Assembly: GCF_019464495.1 (NCBI RefSeq)
Contig: NZ_CP080492.1
Span: 2,170,001-2,234,000 of the forward strand
DNA: 64,000 nucleotides
Origin: Leucobacter luti
GTDB lineage: Bacteria > Actinomycetota > Actinomycetes > Actinomycetales > Microbacteriaceae
Direction: 5' to 3'
Position numbers and translations under genes: made by a program. Positions 57,923 through 64,000 of this stretch are shown one piece after another (position 1 is the stretch's first letter; the number at the start of each line of letters is the position of its first letter). Below the pieces are notes generated by a model that was not told the DNA's origin, did not search any database, and saw only the letters and a list, made by a program, of their open reading frames with translations.

Positions 57923-58423
57923 ATGACCCGTGCCTCTTCGCTCGCTGTCCGCCCGCTCGCCCGCACTGACGAAGACCGGTGGCGACAGCTCTTCCGCGGC
58001 TACCGCGACTTCTACCTGCTGCAGGAAGACGAGTCAGTCGTATCCACGACGTGGGCCTGGCTGATCGCTCCCGCCCATGAGTGCAACGCCCTCGTCGCGG
58101 AGGCGGACGGTCAAATTCTCGGGATCGCGCACTACCGTGCGTTCCCGCGACCGTCGACCGGGACAGTGGGGATCTGGTTGGACGATCTGTTCACGGACCC
58201 AGACGCGCGCGGACGCGGCGTTGCTCGAGCGCTCATCGAGCGACTGACACGGATCGCGGGAGCGGAAGAACGCTCCGTGGTGCGATGGATCACCGCGAAC
58301 GACAACGAACAAGCACAAGCGCTGTACGACCAGCTTGCGGTGCGCACGAACTGGGTGACGTATGACGCTGCGCCCGCGGCGGAACAGGCTTGGGATGGTG
58401 AGCAGCACCATGGTGCGCACTAA
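57923..58423 (+). CDS. GNAT-family N-acetyltransferase
   Basis: A 166-residue GNAT enzyme: LAVRPLARTDEDRWRQLFRGYRDFY at the start, GIAHYRAF strand, WLDDLFTDPDARGRGVARALIERL with the acetyl-CoA R-G-x-G-V-A loop, and ITANDNEQAQALYDQL near the end. It transfers acetyl to an amine; the substrate is unknown. AGGA precedes the ATG. It leads a three-gene operon (GNAT, GNAT, EamA) opposite the MocR regulator, which suggests detoxification of an amine or amino acid. Confidence 0.9.
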   Translation: MTRASSLAVRPLARTDEDRWRQLFRGYRDFYLLQEDESVVSTTWAWLIAPAHECNALVAEADGQILGIAHYRAFPRPSTGTVGIWLDDLFTDPDARGRGVARALIERLTRIAGAEERSVVRWITANDNEQAQALYDQLAVRTNWVTYDAAPAAEQAWDGEQHHGAH

Positions 58424-59129
58424 CGAGTACGGTCAGCCGGTCGGGGAGCCTGTGCCGGGGTGGGTGCCAGCGCCCGTGCCGGAGGCGCCTCAGTTGGCTG
58501 GACGATACTGCCGGCTGGAAGTGCTCGACGTGGATCTGCACGCAGATCAACTCTACGAAGCGTACGCACAAGCACCCGACGATCGGGACTGGACCTACCT
58601 GGATACTGGCCCGTATCCGACGCGGGAATCCTACCGAGAGTGGGCGAAATCCGCCTCGACACGCACCGACCCCCGCCACTATGCGGTCATTGATGTCGCG
58701 GCAGGTGTAGCTGTAGGGACGCTTGCGCTGCTCAGGCATGACGCCGTGTCTGGAGTGATCGAAGTGGGGTGGGTGATGTTCTCCCCCAGGCTGCGGCGCA
58801 CCCCGATCTCCACTGAAGCCCAATTTCTCCTCATGGCCTACGTGTTCGAGGAACTGGGGTACCGGCGCTACGAGTGGAAGTGCGACAGCCTCAACGAGCC
58901 CTCGAAAAACGCGGCGCTCAGGCTCGGCTTCCACTATGAAGGCACGTTCCGCAACAACGTTGTCTATAAGGGCCGCAACCGCGACACCGCGTGGTACTCC
59001 ATCATCGCGCCTGAATGGCCGCGCCTGAAGGCCGGGTTTCTCGCGTGGCTGGAGCCGACGAACTTCGACGGAGGCGGTCAGCAACTCAGCAAGCTCCACT
59101 CGTCAGATGCGGACTCCTGCGCAGAATGA
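58410..59129 (+). CDS. GNAT-family acetyltransferase (RimJ/RimL type)
   Basis: A 239-residue protein of the RimJ/RimL-like branch: RYCRLEVLDVDLHADQLYEAYAQAPDDRDWTYLDTGPYPTRESYREW, IEVGWVMFSPRLRRTPISTEAQFLLMAYVFEELGYRRYEWKCDSLNEPSKNAALRLGFHYEGTFRNNVVYKGRNRDTAWYSI. It overlaps the upstream GNAT gene by 14 bases and the exporter start by four. A start five codons earlier (58395) is also possible. Enzymes of this form acetylate protein N-termini or small molecules. Confidence 0.9.
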   Translation: MVRTNEYGQPVGEPVPGWVPAPVPEAPQLAGRYCRLEVLDVDLHADQLYEAYAQAPDDRDWTYLDTGPYPTRESYREWAKSASTRTDPRHYAVIDVAAGVAVGTLALLRHDAVSGVIEVGWVMFSPRLRRTPISTEAQFLLMAYVFEELGYRRYEWKCDSLNEPSKNAALRLGFHYEGTFRNNVVYKGRNRDTAWYSIIAPEWPRLKAGFLAWLEPTNFDGGGQQLSKLHSSDADSCAE

Positions 59130-60025
59130 GACTGGCCGATCGCGGGGCGCTCGTTCTTGTCGCCCTGCTGTGGGGAGTGAACTTTGTTGCGGCAAAAGCC
59201 GCGCTTGGCGCATTCACACTGTGGGAACTGCGGGTGGTCACCTTTGGGGGAGCCGCCCTCATCCTCACGGTGATCGCAATCTGGAAGCGAACACCGCTCC
59301 GGCTGCAGCGCCGAGCCGACGTCGTGAGGTTGTTGATCGCGGGAGCGTTTGGAATCGGTGGATTTGGGGTGTTCTCGGCGCTTGCGCTCCTCCACACCAC
59401 AGCGGGGCGCGCCACGATCTGTGTCTATACGATGCCGATCTGGGTGGTTCTCCTCGCCCGCGTCGTGCTCGCCGAACCGATCACGCGAGGGAAAGCGCTC
59501 TCCGTGAGCCTCGGAGGAGCAGGGCTCGCAGTTCTCGCATGGCCTCTCATCAGCGGCGGTGCATGGCTCGGGCCGCTTGCGGCTGTAGCCGCTGCGGTGA
59601 GCTGGGCGCTGGGCACGGTCTATCTCACACGCAGCAGGGTAGACGCGCCGCCGATCGTGATCACGACGTGGCAGCTCGTGGCTGCCACCGTGGTGTGCCT
59701 CGTGGGCCTCTTCCTCAGCCCCAGAGACACACCTCTTGTGATTGAGGGCACCGCTCTCCTGGGGCTGCTCTATAACATCCTGCTCGGGACGGTCGCAGCG
59801 TACCTGATCTGGTTTGGACTCTTGCGACGGATTCCTGCGGGTGCGGCGGGGATCGGAATGCTCCTTGTTCCCGTCTTCGGAGTTCTCGCGTCCGCTGCGT
59901 TTCTGGGGGAGACTCCCACGCTCCCAGATATTGGCGGGCTGGTGCTCATCTTCAGCGCCGCAGCGATCCCGCTCATCAGTCCTGATTCCCCCAGAGGTGA
60001 GGCGCCACCGCAGCACGGCCCGTGA
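59126..60025 (+). CDS. EamA-family exporter (DMT)
   Basis: A 299-residue, ten-helix EamA transporter: LVLVALLWGVNFVAAKAALGAFTLWELRVVTF in the first repeat and AAAVSWALGTVYLTRSRVDAPPIVITTWQLVAA in the second. Members export amino acids, cysteine precursors or purines. It overlaps the second GNAT gene by four bases. Together with the MocR regulator it looks like an amino-acid or amine export module. Confidence 0.9.
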   Translation: MRLADRGALVLVALLWGVNFVAAKAALGAFTLWELRVVTFGGAALILTVIAIWKRTPLRLQRRADVVRLLIAGAFGIGGFGVFSALALLHTTAGRATICVYTMPIWVVLLARVVLAEPITRGKALSVSLGGAGLAVLAWPLISGGAWLGPLAAVAAAVSWALGTVYLTRSRVDAPPIVITTWQLVAATVVCLVGLFLSPRDTPLVIEGTALLGLLYNILLGTVAAYLIWFGLLRRIPAGAAGIGMLLVPVFGVLASAAFLGETPTLPDIGGLVLIFSAAAIPLISPDSPRGEAPPQHGP

Positions 60026-60582
60026 CTCGGTGGGGAGGAAATCGACTACCGCAGCGACGGTGGCGGACATGCGTGAGGCGTGAGTGTTTGAGCTGTTGAG
60101 CGAAAAGTGGGATGAGGACGACGCGGTGTTCGTCTCGGTTTGAGTCGGGCGGATAGTTCCCTAAGCACACGTATGAGACTGAGGCACAGCGTGGTTGTGT
60201 GCACACACTACGGCGGGGGAGTGAGCCAGGGGCACGTGCTGCACTGGCTGATGGATGGACCCACGTGCCGGCGCCGACCTGTGCGTGTTCGAGACGGCCC
60301 GGTGCCACAGCTGCGTGTTCGAAAGCCGTGGCCGCGGGTCACCCCTGCCAGGTGTCCTATGCGGATTGTGCGCGTGTGTCTGAATCAGAGATTCTGCACT
60401 GACCAATGATGGGTACGCACCTGGAGCTAGAGAGCGTTCTGGTCTCTATGGGATATCCGGCGACTTCTCGCCGATTCTCAGTATCAGTACTTCATTCACC
60501 TTAGGTACCCCCTCATTTTCGTAATAATTTGCCGATCTTTAGGACACAAGATTCACTGAGCTTTGTATACTGATCCACGGGG
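60026..60582. other. Intergenic region; AT-rich promoter at its end
   Basis: No coding frame with protein-like character is visible. The last 120 bases are clearly richer in A/T than the rest of the window and contain TATACT at 60566-60571, a good -10 hexamer, 12 bases before the first ATG of the toxin-like gene. This composition shift marks the left edge of a possibly acquired segment. Confidence 0.55.
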
Positions 60583-61347
60583 ATGTCACAGTTCACGCCG
60601 GGCAGGTTTCGGCGTACGAAGAATAAGGACGTCTACTTGAACTTTCGAATGTTTCCCTTCGAGAAAAGCCAACCTGCCCCCCGCCCGAACGGTTCTCAGA
60701 GAAAACTGGCGGCAGTGGTCGGGGAAAGAATCCGAAGCGGAATAATTCCGCTTGTCGCCGTAAGCCTCCTGCTTGCAGCAGGAGGGGTCACCCCTGCAAC
60801 CGCGTCTGCAGCAAGCCCCTATGCTCTTTCGGCCCCAACTCAACTGGTCGTTGCCGCGGATCCGGCACTGGTCGCAACCGCGCACACTGGGGACCCTATC
60901 CTCGTGCGCGCAGGGGCGCTCCCCATGCGAGAACAGATCATCAACGTCGCTGTGCTGCACAGCTTGATTCCTCAAGCGTTCCCGGCAGGGCAGACGACGC
61001 CAGCGTTCTGGGGGATTCTCATCAAGCTCCTTCAGCGGGGATGGAAGTACATTTCACAGCCGGCGCAGAAGATCGGCGTGCAGAGTGGAACGAAGAGGTT
61101 TCTTCTCAAGCAGAATGCAGCGAAGTGGTCACATATCATGGCCCCAAAACACAAGTGGAGTGCTGTCGGAGCGCGTACGAAAACGCAAGTAGCGAATGTG
61201 ATGGCGAAAACCATGTCTGCTGGTAGGCACACGCTCTACAAAGGCAACCCCAGGGTCGGAATTGCGACAATGAAATACAAGGGCAGAAGCATTTCTGTCA
61301 CTTACGACATCAAGACGAAAAGGGTTGGCAATGGCTGGGTTCGTTAG
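60583..61347 (+). CDS. Secreted protein with C-terminal toxin-like domain
   Basis: A 254-residue protein. A hydrophobic signal (GIIPLVAVSLLLAAGGV, about 53-69) ends in ATASA, a signal-peptidase I site, so the mature protein is exported. The last 84 residues (171-254) are basic and compact: KWSHIMAPKHKW, an Ala/Met helix, then strands ending SISVTYDIKTKRVGNGWVR. This His-bearing helix followed by a beta-rich end is the style of C-terminal toxin domains of polymorphic toxins, possibly a nuclease. Start is uncertain (ATG 60583, TTG 60637 with AAGGA, ATG 60649). It overlaps a small acidic gene by 17 bases, its likely immunity gene. Confidence 0.75.
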   Translation: MSQFTPGRFRRTKNKDVYLNFRMFPFEKSQPAPRPNGSQRKLAAVVGERIRSGIIPLVAVSLLLAAGGVTPATASAASPYALSAPTQLVVAADPALVATAHTGDPILVRAGALPMREQIINVAVLHSLIPQAFPAGQTTPAFWGILIKLLQRGWKYISQPAQKIGVQSGTKRFLLKQNAAKWSHIMAPKHKWSAVGARTKTQVANVMAKTMSAGRHTLYKGNPRVGIATMKYKGRSISVTYDIKTKRVGNGWVR

Positions 61348-61807
61348 TGACACTGAGCTTCTCCGTGCTATCGCTCAGAATCAAATTCCCCGTGCAGTAG
61401 AGCTCGCGCAGGGCCTCTCTATCGATGCCGTTGTCGATGCGCTCGAATCCACAGCAGCTCCAGAGCACCCGGAGTCTTGCGATGCTTTTGTCGAAGCGTG
61501 GCTGGAATCCTTGTCCCCCTTTGAGCGACTCTCCGCAGCCACAAAGACAACGCACATCTATCTTCTTGAGCTCTTCTGGCTTCCCCAAGCTGCGGACAAG
61601 ATGACAATGCGAACTCTTGCTGCTGGAGCCGCTGCAATGACAAGCCTGAAAGATGTTCTGTCTGATTTGCCGCTCACCGCGGATATCCCAGAAGCGACGT
61701 TCAGCCAGGAATTTGCATCCGGCTTCAAACGGTTAGGAGAAACCGAATTGGCTGCGCTGGCGCAGCGTCTCGATGAGGGCAGCCGAGCGGTCAAAATTCA
61801 TGAGTAA
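61331..61807 (+). CDS. Small acidic protein, candidate immunity protein
   Basis: A 158-residue, mainly helical acidic protein without signal peptide or membrane helix. I do not recognise a family. The ATG at 61331 lies within the end of the toxin-like gene, with AAAAGGG six bases upstream; a TTG at 61325 is an alternative. Overlap of an acidic cytoplasmic protein with a basic exported one is the standard layout of toxin/immunity pairs. GC is lower than in flanking genes, consistent with transfer. Confidence 0.65.
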   Translation: MAGFVSDTELLRAIAQNQIPRAVELAQGLSIDAVVDALESTAAPEHPESCDAFVEAWLESLSPFERLSAATKTTHIYLLELFWLPQAADKMTMRTLAAGAAAMTSLKDVLSDLPLTADIPEATFSQEFASGFKRLGETELAALAQRLDEGSRAVKIHE

Positions 61808-62343
61808 ATACTGAAACAGCTCTCACCGGTTCTCTTCCCAGCACCAACCCTCCGCTTTTTGAACAGGGTGTTTCGCAGTCTCCTCCGGACCCAATTCAGT
61901 GGGAAACGTGGCAGGTGGAGTTTGGTGGCGAGCACTCAGTATTTGCACCACGAGCGGCGGCGCGGTGCGGTTCGTTCTGACGACATTCGTTCATGCTCGT
62001 CGGACGTCCGGGTTTCGAAAATCCGGTTCTTTGACAGCCCCTTCGATGCCTGTGATCGTGGGTACTCTGTGTCGTGCAGCGGTGTCAGCAGTGCCGCATC
62101 TTCCGCGTGGCCTGTGGCGCTCGGAGAATCTCGCTGATCTGAATCGTTTCCGGAGTGGTCCTGCGACTGGTGTGGTGAAGGAGGTGAGTTCTGTAGCAGG
62201 AGTACTTCCGTTGGAGGATGTGAACCTCTTGCCGGGGCGGACGACTCTGCTTCGAAGTGAGGACGCAGACGCTGCCGACACTGGCATGGGTGACCCTGCG
62301 CGTAGGCTCAGAGATGTGAGCTGGCGCTCGCGAAGCCGAGGCG
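61808..62343. other. Intergenic region without recognisable gene
   Basis: About 535 bases between the immunity-like gene and the TetR gene. Open frames exist on both strands (for example 61899-62387 plus) but show Arg/Ser-rich composition typical of non-coding high-GC DNA. No terminator or repeat was identified with confidence. Confidence 0.55.
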
Positions 62344-62973
62344 TCACTTCGATATCGCGCTCACGGATCCTCCGAGGCCGCGAATGATGAAGTCGGCGCC
62401 CGCGCGCGCTTCAGCAGCCGGATCGGTGCTGAGCCCCTCCGCGTGAAAGGAGATGTGCGCGAGCACCTGCCACGCGACCTGCTCCTGGGAGAGTCGGAGG
62501 TTCTGCTCCGGGAACTCCCCAGCCGCGACGCCCTGGGCAATGAGCGTGCGGAGGTTCGTGTAGAGCCGGCGAGACTTGTCGGCCCAGACCTCGAACCCCG
62601 GGGTGGTGAGGATGTCAACACTGTGAATGCCCGCAAGCACGTAGGGCATCTGGTGGATCTCGGTGAGGTCCCACACCAGATACTCGTGCAGCCTGGCGGC
62701 GGGTGAACCGCTTCTCGCAACTGCCGTGTCGGACGCGAGGAGTGTGTCGTCCAGGCTGATCGCGAGGAGCGCTTGCAAAATCGCAGCTTTATTGGCGAAA
62801 AAGTGGAAGAGGCTGGGCTGCTGAATGCCGACTTGAGCGGCGATCTCGCGAGTGGACGTGCCCTTGTAGCCCTGCTTCCAAAACAGCTGGGAGGCCGCTA
62901 CCAGGATGTCGTGTTTCGTTCCACTGGCAGCGGTCCTCCACGTCGAGGGCGGGGGTGTGTCGCTATCGAACAC
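62344..62973 (-). CDS. TetR-family transcriptional regulator
   Basis: A 209-residue TetR protein. Residues 18-65 hold the helix-turn-helix KHDILVAASQLFWKQGYKGTSTREIAAQVGIQQPSLFHFFANKAAIL; the remainder is a helical ligand domain with no identifiable ligand. It starts with GTG with GAGG upstream, 21 bases after the membrane-protein stop, and is the last gene of the nitrilase operon, which it probably represses. Confidence 0.9.
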   Translation of the reverse strand: MFDSDTPPPSTWRTAASGTKHDILVAASQLFWKQGYKGTSTREIAAQVGIQQPSLFHFFANKAAILQALLAISLDDTLLASDTAVARSGSPAARLHEYLVWDLTEIHQMPYVLAGIHSVDILTTPGFEVWADKSRRLYTNLRTLIAQGVAAGEFPEQNLRLSQEQVAWQVLAHISFHAEGLSTDPAAEARAGADFIIRGLGGSVSAISK

Positions 62974-62994
62974 GTGATCGGCCTCGCTCGTCAG

Positions 62995-63408
62995 TCATCC
63001 CACTAGCGTAGCGATCTGCCAGACGCACGCACCCACGAGCCCGAGGCACAGGCTGCAGAACGACACGAATGACACGAGTTTGAACCACCCGGTCGCTGCA
63101 ATGGACTTCGAGAATGCCATGGGGAGAAAGGTGAGCGGGTTGATGATCCCGCCGAGGGCGGCGGGGATGCTCAGCCAGTCCGGGAGTGTGGGCACCGCGA
63201 GGCCGACGAACCCGATGACGCAGCCCATGATGATCCAATCGAGGTGAAGTTGCTGCACACGTCGAGGGTCGACGACTCCGAGGCGCCGCAGCGACTCTGG
63301 TGCATCGACGGCTGCGAGCAGCGCGAAGCCGGAGATGCCGCCCAGTGCGACCGAGCAGAGGCCGACGACAACGAGCAGCTCACTCCCCACGATCATCACC
63401 GTGCTCAA
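62995..63408 (-). CDS. Small four-helix membrane protein (hypothetical)
   Basis: A 137-residue protein with four hydrophobic helices (about 5-33, 55-75, 84-100, 110-134). RRVQQLHLDWIIMGCVIG carries a His in a polar stretch before the second helix. I do not recognise a named family. Its ATG lies 29 bases inside the end of the nitrilase gene, so the two are translated together. It may take up or sense the nitrilase substrate or product, but this is only context. Confidence 0.7.
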   Translation of the reverse strand: MSTVMIVGSELLVVVGLCSVALGGISGFALLAAVDAPESLRRLGVVDPRRVQQLHLDWIIMGCVIGFVGLAVPTLPDWLSIPAALGGIINPLTFLPMAFSKSIAATGWFKLVSFVSFCSLCLGLVGACVWQIATLVG

Positions 63409-64000
63409 CGCTGGGTGCGGTCACGAGCTCTCGGGGGATCCGGGTGACCGGGCTGCGACGTTCGGCCCGGACACGGAGGTCGAAGATGTCGGGTCTGCCG
63501 TAGTGTCCATTGACGTCGAGGGCGTAGTGCTCGTCAGGGATCACCGCGAGGTCGAGTTCCCGCACAAAGACGCCCTCATTGCCGTACTGCGGTTCGAGGA
63601 TCCAGGATCCATCCGGTGCGATGATGCACGAGCCACCATCAAAAAACGGGCCAGTTTCTCCAGACCCCGCGCCCAGCTGGAACGCCTCTTGGAGCGCGGC
63701 TGGCACGGCCTCGCGTGGAAGATACTGGGCGGCCGCGAGCACAAATGTGCGCCCCTCATAGGCGTAGGACCGGGAGGCGAGGAGATGTGCCTCCGGGAAG
63801 TCCGGCCAGGCGGCGACGTGGATTTGCTCCTCGGTGGCGTGTGCCGCGGCGCGGGCCAGTGGGTTCCAGTGCTCCCAGCAGATCAGTCCGCCCAGGCGCC
63901 CGTGCGGCGTGTCGACGGCTCCCAAGCCTGCTGCGTCACCGGGGGCGTGCACGAGCTTCTCGGTGAGCGTGGGGGTCGTCTTCCGGTGCACGTTGACGGT
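63380..64000 (-). CDS. Nitrilase (5' end beyond the window)
   Basis: The C-terminal 206 residues of a carbon-nitrogen hydrolase of the nitrilase branch. The catalytic Cys is in GGLICWEHWNPLAR, the CWE form typical of aliphatic and aryl nitrilases rather than amidases; EEQIHVAAWPDFPEAH and GGSCIIAPDGSWILEP follow, with the usual His-containing C-terminal part (DEHYALDVNGHYGRPDIF). It converts nitriles to carboxylic acids and ammonia. The catalytic Glu and Lys and the start codon lie beyond base 64000. It leads the operon with the membrane protein and TetR. Confidence 0.88.
   Translation of the reverse strand, partial: TVNVHRKTTPTLTEKLVHAPGDAAGLGAVDTPHGRLGGLICWEHWNPLARAAAHATEEQIHVAAWPDFPEAHLLASRSYAYEGRTFVLAAAQYLPREAVPAALQEAFQLGAGSGETGPFFDGGSCIIAPDGSWILEPQYGNEGVFVRELDLAVIPDEHYALDVNGHYGRPDIFDLRVRAERRSPVTRIPRELVTAPSVEHGDDRGE

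Noticed and set aside
60026..60440. Possible remnant of a mobile element after the EamA gene
   Set aside because: No terminal repeats, transposase motif or target duplication could be recognised.
61899..62387. 162-residue plus-strand frame between the immunity-like and TetR genes
   Set aside because: Arg/Ser-rich, overlaps the end of the TetR gene, and no domain or start signal is visible.
1..64000. tRNA, rRNA, CRISPR arrays, integrase and attachment sites
   Set aside because: No cloverleaf-type sequence, regular spacer array or recombinase gene was found by eye; covariance-model and CRISPR searches were not possible here.

Overview
The window is high-GC DNA from an actinobacterium. Codon bias toward G/C in third positions, NarL/DesK-type two-component genes, leaderless starts just downstream of TANNNT -10 hexamers, and the mix of rhamnose-ABC, FCD-GntR and MocR regulators all fit a member of the Microbacteriaceae, possibly Leucobacter-like. 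The genus is an inference; no rRNA or tRNA is present to confirm it.

Layout. 1-4048 (+): the 3' end of a sugar ABC permease, its binding lipoprotein, a D-2-hydroxyacid dehydrogenase and an FGGY kinase form a sugar or polyol operon of unknown substrate. It ends at a 25-bp-stem hairpin. 4147-10654 (-): a complete L-rhamnose uptake and isomerisation operon (rhaT-rhaP-rhaQ-rhaS-rhaM-rhaI), divergent from a LacI regulator (10892-11902 +) across two LacI-type operators. 12075-27228: a large aromatic-type catabolic region containing an extradiol ring-cleavage dioxygenase, LysR, FCD-GntR, DUF3500, an ACMSD-like amidohydrolase that lacks usual metal ligands, a dienelactone hydrolase, an FAD monooxygenase, an NTF2-like protein, an FAH-family hydrolase, a RidA-like protein and a peptide-type ABC importer. 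In the importer the second permease and both ATPases are fused into one 900-residue protein. A 16-bp motif repeated upstream of the GntR gene and between the divergent amidohydrolase and hydrolase operons suggests one regulon.

27290-31527: a DesK/NarL two-component pair divergent from an ABC-2 exporter whose ATPase carries a one-base deletion. 31613-34994: an 18-bp tandem repeat, cytidine deaminase with an (Ala-Gly)9 hexanucleotide microsatellite, a 14-TM drug exporter, a thiamine-binding protein and a small membrane protein. 35277-37040 is a decayed segment: rarA has a nonsense codon and a frameshift, and a YjbR/MmcQ-like gene has a frameshift and a 13-G tract. 37149-40748 (-): an ATP-grasp ligase, FUSC-type membrane protein and alpha/beta hydrolase cassette. 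41809-46298 (+): glutamate decarboxylase with a YrhK-like membrane protein, a choloylglycine-hydrolase-family enzyme and a DMT transporter. 46539-51310 (-): two YhgE/Pip proteins in tandem.

51815-56237: an MFS exporter divergent from a FecCD-type permease/ATPase/binding-protein importer, with a Fur/Zur-like box between them. 56298-60025: a MocR regulator divergent from two GNAT acetyltransferases and an EamA exporter. 60583-61807: a secreted protein with a C-terminal toxin-like domain overlapping a small acidic protein, read here as a toxin/immunity pair. 62344-64000 (-): a nitrilase (5' end outside the window), a small membrane protein and a TetR regulator.

No tRNA, rRNA, CRISPR array, intact insertion sequence or prophage was seen.
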